DNA of 64,000 bases from MnTg04 sp964568075 (lineage in GTDB: Bacteria > Pseudomonadota > Gammaproteobacteria > Steroidobacterales > MnTg04): contig CAZMOM010000006.1 of NCBI GenBank assembly GCA_964568075.1, positions 1 through 64,000 on the forward strand, in the 5' to 3' direction. Made by a program: the position numbers and the translations under genes. Below, in pieces: positions 34,894 through 44,222 of this stretch. Under the pieces are notes generated by a model, which ran no database searches, was not told where the DNA came from, and was given only the letters and a program-made list of their open reading frames with translations. Every line of letters starts with the position of its first letter. The stretch's first letter is position 1.

Positions 34894-35229
34894 ATGACCG
34901 ACATCGGCAATATCAGGGATTCGCTCGTGCGGACGCGCGCCGAGATTCTTGCGCGCCTGAACAAGATTACCAGTGATGTTCGTCATGAAGATGAGGCGAT
35001 CGAGGCGGATTTTGCTGAACTGGCCGTGCAGCGTGAAAATGACCAGGTCATTGACGCGCTGGGCGAGGCTACCCGCCAGGAGCTGACGCAGATCAACCGC
35101 GCGCTTGCCCGGATTGAAAGCGGTGACTACGGTGATTGTAGCGAATGTGGTCGGGGAATCGGTGTCGAGCGATTGAAAGTCCTTCCCTACAGTACAATGT
35201 GCCTGCAATGCGCCAGCCGCAGCGAATAG
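34894..35229 (+). CDS. DksA/TraR-family C4 zinc-finger protein
   Basis: 111 aa from the ATG at 34894, preceded by CAGGAG; the frame is open from an ATG at 34867 but that lacks a ribosome site. A coiled-coil N-terminal part with acidic residues is followed by the C4 finger CSECGRGIGVERLKVLPYST and CLQC. Family members bind the RNA polymerase secondary channel and modulate stringent-response promoters. It is shorter than DksA and lacks the usual DxxDxA tip, so a regulatory role is less certain. Confidence 0.85.
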   Translation: MTDIGNIRDSLVRTRAEILARLNKITSDVRHEDEAIEADFAELAVQRENDQVIDALGEATRQELTQINRALARIESGDYGDCSECGRGIGVERLKVLPYSTMCLQCASRSE

Positions 35230-35306
35230 TGTCTCAAATATCAGACAATTGTTAAAAGCAACCGCCACAGAGTAGAATCCGGCCATCAAGTGCCTGGATT
35301 GTACTT

Positions 35307-35981
35307 ATGCACAGACTCGCCCTACTGATTTGCTCAGTCCTGATATTGGCTGGCTGTATTGATAATGAGCCGCCACCGCCGTCCGTTGCCACGCTGATTG
35401 AGGATCCGACCCTGTTGGACTCGATTCTGGAGCGTTGTACAGCGGGAATCGATGAGCTGCGTGCCAGCCAGGAATGTGTCAACGCCCGGCGCGCGGTTGA
35501 CGTAATCGCTGCGCAGGAGGCCGAAAAAACACGCGAGACTGACCTGGAAGCGGAATCTGAGCGCAAGCGAGCCGCGTTGCGCCGTCAAAGAGAGCGGGTC
35601 ACCCAACGGGTACAGCAGGCCGAAGAACTGTTAAATGAACGGACGGCGGAGAAAGAAGCGGAAGAACTGACCGGGTCCGCGGAGTATGTTGACGAATTGG
35701 CCGCCGACGAGCCGGTGGAATTGCCGCCAACGATGTTGCCCGGGTCGGCGGTGGGGAGTGCCATCGAAGAACGGCCGTTGCCCGAATTGGACGAGACCGG
35801 CGTTTGCACAATAGTTCCTTCCAATCTTTCCGACGCCGACCTCGTGAATCTGCTCAATGCGTTGCAGAAGGAGTGGCAACGGCGTCAGTCGCGAATGCGA
35901 CCAGCGATGGATGATCCGGCGATGAATGAGCCGGCGATGGATGATCCGACCGAAGTATTCTCCGGTGGGGGCGGCGGTTAA
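35307..35981 (+). CDS. EexN-like lipoprotein
   Basis: 224 aa. Lipoprotein signal with lipobox LAGC (Cys at residue 17). The block TLIEDPTLLDSILERCTAGI ... ECVNARRAVDVIAAQE matches the EexN-type motif (paired Cys spaced by about 15-20 residues), named for plasmid entry-exclusion lipoproteins but common on chromosomes. A Glu/Arg-rich helical middle follows, and the C-terminus has a short MDDPAMNEPAMDDP repeat ahead of a Gly tail. Function on this chromosome unknown. Confidence 0.75.
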   Translation: MHRLALLICSVLILAGCIDNEPPPPSVATLIEDPTLLDSILERCTAGIDELRASQECVNARRAVDVIAAQEAEKTRETDLEAESERKRAALRRQRERVTQRVQQAEELLNERTAEKEAEELTGSAEYVDELAADEPVELPPTMLPGSAVGSAIEERPLPELDETGVCTIVPSNLSDADLVNLLNALQKEWQRRQSRMRPAMDDPAMNEPAMDDPTEVFSGGGGG

Positions 35982-36060
35982 AAAGAACTGATCGTCGCGT
36001 GGCGGTGCGTGCCGGCGCCCGACCAGGCCGCGGCGAGACCACGAAAAATCATCATTACCC

Positions 36061-36230
36061 TCGGCGACTCGCCTGGCTATTCGTTGCCGGGCTTTCCCAG
36101 CGAGCAACGCAGCAAGACTGGAGCTGGCCAGCATCGCCGGCATCGTTCCCAGCCAGAACAGTAGCATCGTCAGCGCACCGGTCTTGAAATCGCCTGTCGC
36201 CGCCGCCAGTAGCAGCACGCTGTGGGTTTC
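36061..36230 (-). pseudogene. Relic of a SafE/DsbD-like membrane protein gene
   Basis: The minus frame reads HSVLLLAAATGDFKTGALTM, LLFWLGTMPAMLASSSLAAL, LAGKARQRIARRVAEG. This is the last membrane part of the sulfite-exporter/DsbD-like (TauE/SafE, H-NiFe-associated) family that normally lies between the cbb3 oxidase assembly genes and fnr. N-terminal 150 residues are missing. Location next to fnr suggests a decayed cco neighbourhood. The rest of the 482-bp gap 35982-36463 holds the fnr leader and nothing else supported. Confidence 0.55.
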
Positions 36231-36463
36231 GCTCGTTCCAGATCGTTGGCTCACTTGGTAAGGCATGTCGCCTACTTTCTGAGGCTGGATGCAGCCATAA
36301 ATAGAAGCGTCCGCCGCTGGCGGGACTATATACCCAATTGTACAGATTTCGCCGGGCGATGGGTTTCACATATCGGCCTCAGTAATTTCCCGTATTTCAC
36401 TGTCACGCAGGTTGAGCTAACTTTCGTGCATAAAAGACAAAAAAGTGATAACCGGAGAGAGAA

Positions 36464-37213
36464 ATGGCAATCAGCAATGCATCGCTAAGATCAGTCGTCG
36501 TCGGCAGACCGGCAGAGCAGCTTGAATCACGAAAATCTACTGACCGGCGTCTCGGCTGTTCAGGATGCTCGATACGTGCAATGTGTTTCAGGCCACAAAA
36601 TACTAGTGTGGTCTGTCTTCCAGGGCTCAAAGCCGCGAGGCCGGGACAATACCTGGTTCGTGCGGGGGACCGTTGCGAACAATTTTATTTGCCGCGCAGT
36701 GGCGCGATAAAGGCCTACCGGAATACGCCCGACGGCCGCGAGCAAGTCATGGACTTTTATCTGCCGGGCGAACTGGCAGGAATGGATGGATTGGCGGATG
36801 GTTACAGCCAGTGGAATCTTGTCGCGCTGGAAGCCAGCTCCCTGTGTACATTGGGCCGGGAACAAATGCTCAAAACGGCTGGCGAAGTACCCGAGCTGAT
36901 GTCCAGCGTCATGCGCCAGCTCAGTGGCGATATGCTCCATGCCGCCGATCTGGCGACCGGGAGTGCCGCCGATGCGAGACTGGCGGGTTTCCTGATCGAT
37001 CTGGCGCGACGTTGCGGCGACAAATGTCTCGCGGGTTCCGATTTCCATCTGCCTATGTCGAGACAGGATATCGCCAGTTACCTGGCGCTCGCACCGGAGA
37101 CCATATCCCGGCTGTTTGCGAGACTACGCGACGACGGCCTGATCGAAGTTGACCGCAAGCGGCTCAGGATCATGAATTTCCCGAAATTGTCCCGGACAGC
37201 TGAGGCCGTCTGA
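36464..37213 (+). CDS. fnr: Crp/Fnr-family oxygen-responsive regulator (Fnr/Anr)
   Basis: 249 aa; ribosome site CCGGAGAGAG before the ATG. Cys32, Cys35 and Cys41 (CSGCSIRAMC) and Cys128 (SSLCTLGRE) match the four ligands of the oxygen-labile 4Fe-4S cluster of Fnr. The cyclic-nucleotide-like beta roll follows, then a dimer helix and the helix-turn-helix MSRQDIASYLALAPETISRL, whose recognition helix carries the E..SR set that reads TTGAT-N4-ATCAA. It should activate anaerobic and microaerobic respiratory genes. A SafE-type relic upstream supports an original link with cytochrome oxidase assembly. Confidence 0.93.
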   Translation: MAISNASLRSVVVGRPAEQLESRKSTDRRLGCSGCSIRAMCFRPQNTSVVCLPGLKAARPGQYLVRAGDRCEQFYLPRSGAIKAYRNTPDGREQVMDFYLPGELAGMDGLADGYSQWNLVALEASSLCTLGREQMLKTAGEVPELMSSVMRQLSGDMLHAADLATGSAADARLAGFLIDLARRCGDKCLAGSDFHLPMSRQDIASYLALAPETISRLFARLRDDGLIEVDRKRLRIMNFPKLSRTAEAV

Positions 37214-37253
37214 ACCCATATGATCAAGTCGGCTTAAGACTGCAGTCCCTCGC

Positions 37254-38108
37254 TCAGTCGTCGTCGCCGTCATCTTCCTGGCCCGGGACGGGTTCCGGTG
37301 TATAAACCGGAAAGGTCTTCACGCCGCTGCTGCTCTCGCCGTCGTCGTAAAGTTCATCCTCCGGCCGCACGTCCTGCCCAGCGTCCGGGTCATACTCGGA
37401 GTCGCCATAATCGATCACGCTAGCGGGCGCCGGCGCATATTTTGCCAGCGTCGCCATCAATTCACGGGCCGGCTGGGGCGGCTTAATATCGCCGAAAATG
37501 ATTTCGCCAGCATCTACCGAATCGCGATGATAAAATCTTGAGTTAGCTTTATCGTCAATCGATATGATCGCGCCTTCCAAAGCTATGCCGGCGAACAGGC
37601 CGCGGCTGCGCGAATAGGAATACACCTCGGCGTCGAACTTGATATCGGTCGCCGCACTACCGGACCGGCCCACTGGCCCGGCCGCCACCGACACATCGGC
37701 CCCGAGAGTGAATTTGCCTCCGGTAATACCGTCTACGCCCTTCTTGTTCTTGAAAACCAGGATCAGGTCCGTTTCCGATATGCCGATCTGCAGCCCCCAG
37801 CTACCGCCCTTGAGTTTGATAAAAGCCGGGTTACTCCAGCTATTGTCCGACTTCCGCACACTGATAGTCCCCTTTCCGGCGCGGCCGCCAAATGCCAGGC
37901 TGGCCTTGATAACGCCGGGGAGGACCGCGACGGCATACGCCTGGCGCATCAGGGATTCCGGAATGGCAGTCTCGCGGACCTGCATGATTTCGTTGAGGAC
38001 AACGACGGCTTTGTTGATTCGGTTTTCTTCCTTGCTTTGCGCCAACGCGGGCAGTGGCGCGGCAATCAACAGAACAAGGCCGGCGATCAGACTCGATTTG
38101 TAAAACAT
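37254..38108 (-). CDS. SYLF / YSC84-domain periplasmic lipid-binding protein
   Basis: 284 aa with a Sec signal peptide (LIAGLVLLIAAPLPALAQ). The rest is the SYLF (YSC84) domain: AYAVAVLPGVIKASLAFGGR, GKGTISVR, WGLQIGISETDLILVFKNKK, TLGADVSVAAGPVGR, YSYSRSRGLFAGIALEGA. This domain binds phosphoinositides and other lipids in eukaryotes and is periplasmic in bacteria, with unknown role. An acidic tail ends the protein. Convergent with fnr. Confidence 0.9.
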   Translation of the reverse strand: MFYKSSLIAGLVLLIAAPLPALAQSKEENRINKAVVVLNEIMQVRETAIPESLMRQAYAVAVLPGVIKASLAFGGRAGKGTISVRKSDNSWSNPAFIKLKGGSWGLQIGISETDLILVFKNKKGVDGITGGKFTLGADVSVAAGPVGRSGSAATDIKFDAEVYSYSRSRGLFAGIALEGAIISIDDKANSRFYHRDSVDAGEIIFGDIKPPQPARELMATLAKYAPAPASVIDYGDSEYDPDAGQDVRPEDELYDDGESSSGVKTFPVYTPEPVPGQEDDGDDD

Positions 38109-38269
38109 GGCAATCTTTTCTCCTCGGTTCCTGATTGGTAAACTTTTAGTGCTCAGGGTTCCCGTTCAACGGACCAGGCCAGCTTACTGTAATGACGCCC
38201 GAAATATCCAGCGCGGACGAGCCGGGCTACACTGTGCGCCGGACTTTTTGACTCGGTGGGGAATTCGAC

Positions 38270-39256
38270 ATGACGCGAGGCGTTTGTTTGTTCCGGATTG
38301 TGCCGGTTCTGTTGTGCCTGTTGTGGTCGGCACTTGCGCAAGCGGATTGGTTTTCAGAAGAAATAGCGATCATGGGGACCGATGTTCGCGTCGAGCTGTG
38401 GAGTGAAGACCGGCGGCAGGCCGACGAAGCAATTGCCAGGGTCATCGCCGAGATGCATCGCATCGATCACCTGATGAGTACCTATAAACCCGAAAGTGAA
38501 ATTTCCCTGATCAACAGACGTGCTGCCGACGAAATCGTCCCGGTTGGAGCAGAGTTGCTGGGCCTGATTCAAAAGGGCATCGAAATTTCCGAACTCAGCG
38601 GCGGGGCATTCGATATCACTTATGCGAGCGCGGGCCAGCTGTACGATTTTCGCGCCGGTATCAGGCCGGATGCCGACAAGATCGAAGAAGTTTTACCCAT
38701 CATCGGTTACCGATACCTCGAATTGGATTCGCAACGAGGCACGCTGCACTTCGCCAAACCTGGCGTGCGTATAGACCTCGGTGGTATTGCCAAGGGCTAC
38801 GCAGTTGAGCGGGGCGTCAATATTCTTCGCCAACAGGGCATTCTTCACGGGCTGGTCAGCGCCGGCGGAGACACACGAATTCTGGGTGATCGGCGAGGTG
38901 CGCCCTGGATCGTAGGCATCCGGGATCCGAGAAATAAATCCGCCGTAGTCGCGAGGCTACCGCTGGTTGACGAAGCGATCTCGACATCCGGTGACTATGA
39001 GCGCTATTTCGAGGAAGACGGCGTACGCTATCACCATATCATCAGCCCGGCCACGGGCCAGTCTGCGAGCGAAGTCCACAGCGTCACGATCATCGGGCCG
39101 AATGCAACGATGACAGACGGTCTTTCGACCAGTGTATTCGTACTTGGCGTCGAAAAAGGTCTGCGCCTGATCAATTCCATGAGTGAGTTTGAGGCGGTCA
39201 TCGTGGATAACACCGGCCGCATGCACCAGTCAGACGGCTTCCTGCTGTCGCCGTAA
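38270..39256 (+). CDS. apbE: FAD:protein FMN transferase
   Basis: 328 aa with a signal peptide (VPVLLCLLWSALAQA). ApbE fold: MGTDVRVELW, MSTYKPESEISLIN, GGAFDITYAS, VRIDLGGIAKGYAVERGV, GLVSAGGDTRILG and HHIISPATGQ with the metal-binding Asp/Thr. The enzyme uses FAD to attach FMN covalently to Ser/Thr of secreted targets such as NqrB/C, RnfG or FMN-binding domain proteins. No obvious flavinylation target of those types is in the window; DUF3570/DUF4266 genes, often found with apbE, lie a few kb downstream on the same strand. Confidence 0.93.
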   Translation: MTRGVCLFRIVPVLLCLLWSALAQADWFSEEIAIMGTDVRVELWSEDRRQADEAIARVIAEMHRIDHLMSTYKPESEISLINRRAADEIVPVGAELLGLIQKGIEISELSGGAFDITYASAGQLYDFRAGIRPDADKIEEVLPIIGYRYLELDSQRGTLHFAKPGVRIDLGGIAKGYAVERGVNILRQQGILHGLVSAGGDTRILGDRRGAPWIVGIRDPRNKSAVVARLPLVDEAISTSGDYERYFEEDGVRYHHIISPATGQSASEVHSVTIIGPNATMTDGLSTSVFVLGVEKGLRLINSMSEFEAVIVDNTGRMHQSDGFLLSP

Positions 39257-39712
39257 TGATGTCACGAGACGGTCGGGTTAAATCGGCTGACAGCCGGTCT
39301 TGGCTCATGTCCTAAATCCAGCATTGCCAGTGCCTGCCGCTGGTCCTGTCTCCAACCGGCGACACAGGAAAGCCTTTAATAACAATAAGATACAGATTCC
39401 CAGGAAATACCTGTTTGCAACTGGCGACGGTATTTGACCCAATTTTGCATAAAACCGTACACAGTTCACGGTTTTTGGTGTTGGTGCTGTTGTAACTTAA
39501 TGATTTCAAGAGTGAATATCCAGGTCGGCACGAATATTGCTATATATACTGTGTGGCGTTTTTTTATCAGTCGCCCTGCAATCGCCAGGTGGTGGTTTGC
39601 AGGCTGCTACGAATCAGGATCACCAACGCTGAACGCCTTATGGATAAAGGCTTCTAAAGCGTGCGGTGTTTGATTGACATAAGTCTGCCGCCTGTGCAAG
39701 GTGGCCGTTACT

Positions 39713-39789
39713 GATAAAGGCAAACTCGCCAAAAGGCGAGGACGCAAAGCAACCGGTCTACGGGTTTACCTACGACGGCGGGGCTGCCA
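39713..39789 (+). ncRNA. Cyclic di-GMP-I (GEMM) riboswitch
   Basis: The core reads GATAAAGGCAAACTCGCC, AAAAGGCGAGGACGCAAAGC, AACCGGTCTACGGGTTTACC, TACGACGGCGGGGCTGCC. It has P2 (CTCGCC/GGCGAG) capped by a GNRA-like AAAA loop, the invariant GGACGCAAAGC, the CCGG/receptor helix and the closing GGGGCTGCC that pairs with GGCA. The base just before CAAAC (39720, the Vc2 G20 equivalent as I place it) is G, the state linked with c-di-GMP rather than cGAMP selectivity. It sits 158 bp upstream of the haem lipoprotein gene. The rest of 39257-39947 holds a TATATATACT promoter-like box near 39541 and no gene. Confidence 0.88.
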
Positions 39790-39947
39790 GTGATAATTAA
39801 AAAATTCTTGGCGCTTCCCATCGATTAACCCAACCGGTCTGTTCATGGCCAGAGTTCGCTTGCCCGTGACCATGGGACAGGTGAGCCCCGGGTTTTTGTG
39901 CATCGCTTTGCGGCCTCCTGGACAACGAATACAGGACGGGTACAAGG

Positions 39948-42821
39948 ATGGATGGATCAGCCAGGAATTATCCGGTTCGCATATTGGCCGGAATCGCTGC
40001 CGTATTGTTGTTAAACGGATGTTTCAGCAGTAGCGCGCAGGAAGAAGTGGTCGTCGAAGGCGATCTGCCTATCGTTTTCGTGCAGCGCAATGTCGATGCA
40101 GTCGGCAATCCGACTGACGGAATCATTTTTTCGCCGGGCGGCGATCTGATGTTGATGGACCTGTCGTCACCGAGCGCGACGATGGTCAATCTGACCGTGG
40201 CTTATACCCAGGGTCTTGGCGATGTTTCGGATCCAGAAGTGTCTTTTGACGGGAAACGTGTGTTGTTTTCCATGCGCGGTCCCAACGACCCGACCTGGAG
40301 TATTTTCGAGTACGAGATAGCAACCGGCGCGCTCACGCGCATTGTCACCGATGATCTGGTCGCCAACCTGGGTGACGACGTTGATCCGGCATACCTGCCG
40401 GACGGGCGCATCGTATTCAGCACCGACCGACAGGAAAAGTCGAAGCAGATTCAAACTACTGAAAACACGGAGCAATTCTCCTACCGGGACGAGTACGAGA
40501 GAGAGCGTTCCATCGTTCTCCACGTCATGAACGGCGACGGCAGCGATATTCACCAGATTTCGTTTAACCAAAGTCATGACCGGAACCCGACCGTCCTGAG
40601 CACCGGCGAAATTATGTTCGCGCGCTGGGAGCACGTCGGCGATCGAAACCATTTTCCGATTTTCTTTACCAACCCCGACGGCACCAATATTTTTGTGCTG
40701 TACGGCGCATTCAGCCCGGGTAACAGCATGCTCCATCCGCGCGAAATGCCGGATGGTCGTGTGATGAGTTCGCTGATGCCGCTTTCCGGGACCTTCGAAG
40801 GCGGTGCTATCGTCGCCGTCGATATCCAAAACTTTTCCGAATACAACGATCCGGCGCCCGGCGTAACCAGCGGCGGGGTGGGACACGTTGAAGTCACACC
40901 GTTTCCAATTAATTTTGGTCAGGGCATTTCGGAAGACGGACGATTTACGACGCCTTACCCGCTGTGGGATGGAACCAATCGCGCACTCGTCACCTGGTCG
41001 CCGTTTCGCTCGGAGATCCAAACTGACCCGATAAGCGGTGCGCAGACCGAGGTCGAGGGCGAGCCGTTGTATGGCATTTACATGCTGGACATGGATGCCG
41101 ACACGATGCGACCGGTGGCGCTCCCGCCTGAGGGCATCGCATTTACCGATCCCGTTCCGATCCAATCGCGGCCCGCACCGAATACGCTGGCCGACAAAGC
41201 GCTGGATCCTGTACTGGCAGCCCAGGGAATGGGAATCGTGAACGTCAAGAGTGTCTATGACACGGACGGGCAGGACCTGATGGGCACAAGCATGCTGGTT
41301 GCAGGCGAGTCGATACCGATGACTGCGCCGCCGCCCGGCGACACGCGCACTGCAGTCGCCGATCTGGCAACCATTAAAGACCCGGCGCTGACTACCGCCG
41401 CTGAACGTGTCGGTCGTTTTATCCGGGTAACCCGTGCGGTTTCCACGCCGCCCGGCCTTTCATTGAATGCCATTGGTCAAACTGATTTGGAAATGCAGCG
41501 GATCGTCGGCTATGGCGTGGAAGAGCCGGATGGTTCCTTCCGCCTCAAAGTGCCGGCCGACATCGCCCTGGGCGTGGCGGTCGTGGACTCCAACGGGCGG
41601 GCGTTTCAGACCCATACCAACTGGCTGCAGGTGCGTCCGGGCGAAACTCGAACCTGCAATGGCTGCCATTCGCCGAGACGAGGCAGCGCGTTGAATTCGG
41701 CGCCGATTGCCGGCGACCACCCCAATACACTGTTGCAGGCTCAATCGGGTGAGTCGATGGCGGAGACGCGCACTCGGCTCGATCCGCAGGTGATGGATCT
41801 GGCAGCCGATATGGTGTTCCAGGATGTCTGGACCGATCCGGTACAGGCCGGCCGCGCACCGGACCCCGGCCTGGTTCTGGATTACAGTGGCCTGGTCACG
41901 TTGGCGCCGATCAATGGTCAGATCGACTATCCGTTTCATATCGCACCGTTATGGACCCGCGATCGTGGCGCCGATACCTGTGTCGAGTGCCACAACAGTA
42001 ATATCATCAACGACCCGGTATCGGTCGGTCTCGACCTGCGTACCGTTTACTCAGGTACCGGGCGATTACTTTCTTACGATGAACTGATGATTGGCGATCC
42101 GATTATCGATCCAGCCACCGGCCAGCCACTTCTGCTTGTCAATAACGGTCAGGTTCAGTTCCAACGTCGAGCACCGCTGGTGGCAACCGGCGATTCGCGC
42201 CAGAGCTCACGCACCAGCCACCTGATCGAAAAGATGTACGAGCAGGAGTTGCGCGCCAGGAAAGACCTGGTGCCGGTCACGGTCGACCACAGCAACATGA
42301 TGAATGCGTCGGAAAGAAGGCTGATGGCCGAGTGGATCGATGTTGGAGCGCAGTACTACAACAGTCCATTTGACGACGTCAACGGTGACGGATTCTTTAG
42401 CCTCAGTGAAGTTCGCGGCGTGACCGGTCTGAGCAGATCTGAATTCAACGCGCGGGTTCACCCGATACTGATGGCGCGATGCGAGAGTTGCCATCGACCG
42501 TTCACCCTTGACGGTTTACCGAGTGGTCCTCAGAACCCGGCATTTATTGCCAATCGATTCGTGCTGACCGGAAATCAACGTGGAGACTTCAACGTGACTG
42601 TCACGATGGTCGACAACGTCTGTATGCCGGATGAAAGCAGCCTGCTCAAGCGGCCGGTCAGCGACGAGCTCGCCAGTCCGCCGCATCCACGCATAGACGA
42701 CCCGAACGTCGTCGATGATCCCAACGATCCACTGGCCGATGACGTGACCGTTATGACGATCGGCGAGCCGGATTATCAGACGATTTACAACTGGATTGCG
42801 GGGGCACCTTGTCTCCCATGA
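39948..42821 (+). CDS. Three-haem lipoprotein with WD40-like domain (HzsA-related)
   Basis: 957 aa. Lipobox LLNGC (Cys about residue 25). The N-terminal half is a PD40/WD40-like propeller (SDPEVSFDGKRVLFSMRGPN, DVDPAYLPDGRIVFSTDRQ, RNPTVLSTGEIMFARWEHVG), as in the middle domain of hydrazine-synthase alpha-like proteins. The C-terminal part has three CxxCH haem sites at Cys570, Cys678 and Cys845, and an EF-hand-like DDVNGDGFFSLSE. Expected on the outer membrane or in the periplasm as an electron carrier or surface redox protein; true hydrazine synthesis is not implied. First gene after the c-di-GMP riboswitch. Confidence 0.85.
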   Translation: MDGSARNYPVRILAGIAAVLLLNGCFSSSAQEEVVVEGDLPIVFVQRNVDAVGNPTDGIIFSPGGDLMLMDLSSPSATMVNLTVAYTQGLGDVSDPEVSFDGKRVLFSMRGPNDPTWSIFEYEIATGALTRIVTDDLVANLGDDVDPAYLPDGRIVFSTDRQEKSKQIQTTENTEQFSYRDEYERERSIVLHVMNGDGSDIHQISFNQSHDRNPTVLSTGEIMFARWEHVGDRNHFPIFFTNPDGTNIFVLYGAFSPGNSMLHPREMPDGRVMSSLMPLSGTFEGGAIVAVDIQNFSEYNDPAPGVTSGGVGHVEVTPFPINFGQGISEDGRFTTPYPLWDGTNRALVTWSPFRSEIQTDPISGAQTEVEGEPLYGIYMLDMDADTMRPVALPPEGIAFTDPVPIQSRPAPNTLADKALDPVLAAQGMGIVNVKSVYDTDGQDLMGTSMLVAGESIPMTAPPPGDTRTAVADLATIKDPALTTAAERVGRFIRVTRAVSTPPGLSLNAIGQTDLEMQRIVGYGVEEPDGSFRLKVPADIALGVAVVDSNGRAFQTHTNWLQVRPGETRTCNGCHSPRRGSALNSAPIAGDHPNTLLQAQSGESMAETRTRLDPQVMDLAADMVFQDVWTDPVQAGRAPDPGLVLDYSGLVTLAPINGQIDYPFHIAPLWTRDRGADTCVECHNSNIINDPVSVGLDLRTVYSGTGRLLSYDELMIGDPIIDPATGQPLLLVNNGQVQFQRRAPLVATGDSRQSSRTSHLIEKMYEQELRARKDLVPVTVDHSNMMNASERRLMAEWIDVGAQYYNSPFDDVNGDGFFSLSEVRGVTGLSRSEFNARVHPILMARCESCHRPFTLDGLPSGPQNPAFIANRFVLTGNQRGDFNVTVTMVDNVCMPDESSLLKRPVSDELASPPHPRIDDPNVVDDPNDPLADDVTVMTIGEPDYQTIYNWIAGAPCLP

Positions 42822-42851
42822 TTTTCAGGAATCAGATTCCGGGAGCGAACA

Positions 42852-43370
42852 ATGGGTCGTAACGCGAAGTTATTGTTGGTCGTCCTGGTACTTGCCAGCG
42901 GAAGTGCCTGCAATGAAGTGAAGAACGAGCCGCAGGCACAGATCGGACAGTCGTTGTGCCTGGCTGACTTCGAAGTCTGCGTAAACCCGATCTTTGACGC
43001 GACGTTAAATGGCCGGTTAGGTCAGGTGACCTGCGCAGCCAGTGGTTGCCATGACCAGGCGGCTGGGTCCGGCGGCGCCTTCAAGATTTTCGCTAACGCA
43101 CAGCCAGCTTCGAACGAAATGCTGGCTAATTTTTTTGCGGCCAAGTCATTTGCCAACCTGGATGACCCGCCACAGAGCAAGTTGCTTCTTGAGCCACTGC
43201 AGGGTGTCACGGCGATCACGGGCACGCATACCGGCGGCGATATTTTCCCGGACACGGCCGATGCCTGTTACCAGGCGATCGCCGACTGGATTTCATTGCG
43301 GGTCGATGACTCGGCCAGCCAGGGTTGTGGTTTTTGCACGGTCGCTGCGTTGGCGAATTGCGGCTACTGA
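42852..43370 (+). CDS. Lipoprotein with atypical CX4CH haem-like site
   Basis: 172 aa; lipobox-like ASGSAC near residue 20. Contains TCAASGCHDQAAGSGGAFKI with Cys61-X4-Cys66-His67, a spacing seen in some cytochrome-like domains in place of the normal CX2CH, and further Cys residues (CYQAIADWISLRV, GCGFCTVAALANCGY) in the family style of the preceding protein. It follows that gene by 30 bp and is probably its partner. Whether haem is attached is open. Confidence 0.7.
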   Translation: MGRNAKLLLVVLVLASGSACNEVKNEPQAQIGQSLCLADFEVCVNPIFDATLNGRLGQVTCAASGCHDQAAGSGGAFKIFANAQPASNEMLANFFAAKSFANLDDPPQSKLLLEPLQGVTAITGTHTGGDIFPDTADACYQAIADWISLRVDDSASQGCGFCTVAALANCGY

Positions 43371-43481
43371 AGGACCGCAACAACAACGCTTATGTAAAAA
43401 CTGTGAGATGCGTAACGGAACGAAAATCGGATAAATGAGGAAATGGGAAAACGTGTGTAAGCGAATCAGAGTGACCACTTT

Positions 43482-44213
43482 ATGGGCGTGACGAGGCTCG
43501 TGTTGCTGCTGTGTTTGTTACCAGTTGCGTTTGCCATGGCCGAAAATCAACGGGTACAGGTGCAAGACCCGTATATGGATCTGCACACCGGGCCGGGTCG
43601 CGGTTTTCCTGCCGTGAAGATTGTCGAGCGCGGTGAGTGGGTAGAAATTCTCATGCGTAAGACCGACTGGTTCAAGGTCAGAACGGATGAGGCAGTAGAA
43701 GGTTGGGTAGAGAGGAGTCAGATGGAACGGACCCTGACAGAAGCCGGAGTGAAGAAAAGTTTCCGCGATGTATTGCTGGATGACTATCTGAATCGTCGCC
43801 TGGAAGTGGGCTTTGCGAGCGGAAAGTTTGACGGTGATCCATCTCTTTCCGTACGAAGTAGTTACCGGCTGAACGACTTTATCCTCGGCGAATTCAATTT
43901 AAGCCAGGTGTCCGGCGATTTCTCGAGTTCGAGAATCATCGATCTGAATTTACAGATCGCACCTTACAGCGACAACCGTTATTCGCCGTATTTCAACCTG
44001 GGATTCGGGCATTTCAAAAATGAACCGAGGGCAACGCTGGTCAACGCGCTGGATACAAGTGCAACGACGGCGGTTTTTGGTCTTGGCATGCGTATCTATC
44101 TGGGCCGGCGTTTTATTGTTCGCGTGGACTACAAGGATTATGTCGTGATGATCGACGCGGACGATAACCAGGAATTCGAACAATGGCTCGCTGGCTTTTC
44201 ATTTTTTTTCTGA
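43482..44213 (+). CDS. SH3-domain outer-membrane beta-barrel protein
   Basis: 243 aa; signal peptide (LVLLLCLLPVAFAMA). Residues 25-85 are a bacterial SH3 domain (DPYMDLHTGPGRGFPAVKIV ... GWVERSQM); the remainder is an 8-strand-like barrel ending in the aromatic LAGFSFFF typical of BAM recognition. A peptidoglycan-touching barrel, sibling to the next gene. 112 bp separate it from the haem protein. Confidence 0.75.
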   Translation: MGVTRLVLLLCLLPVAFAMAENQRVQVQDPYMDLHTGPGRGFPAVKIVERGEWVEILMRKTDWFKVRTDEAVEGWVERSQMERTLTEAGVKKSFRDVLLDDYLNRRLEVGFASGKFDGDPSLSVRSSYRLNDFILGEFNLSQVSGDFSSSRIIDLNLQIAPYSDNRYSPYFNLGFGHFKNEPRATLVNALDTSATTAVFGLGMRIYLGRRFIVRVDYKDYVVMIDADDNQEFEQWLAGFSFFF

Positions 44214-44222
44214 GGCAAGGCA

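Noticed and set aside
35631..36266. 211-codon minus-strand frame taken as one gene
   Set aside because: Only the first ~55 residues match a family; the remainder is antisense to the EexN-like lipoprotein, so it was scored as a relic.
39948..42821. True hydrazine synthase subunit
   Set aside because: The propeller and haem layout are related, but nothing else of anaerobic ammonium oxidation is present; such HzsA-like proteins are widespread.
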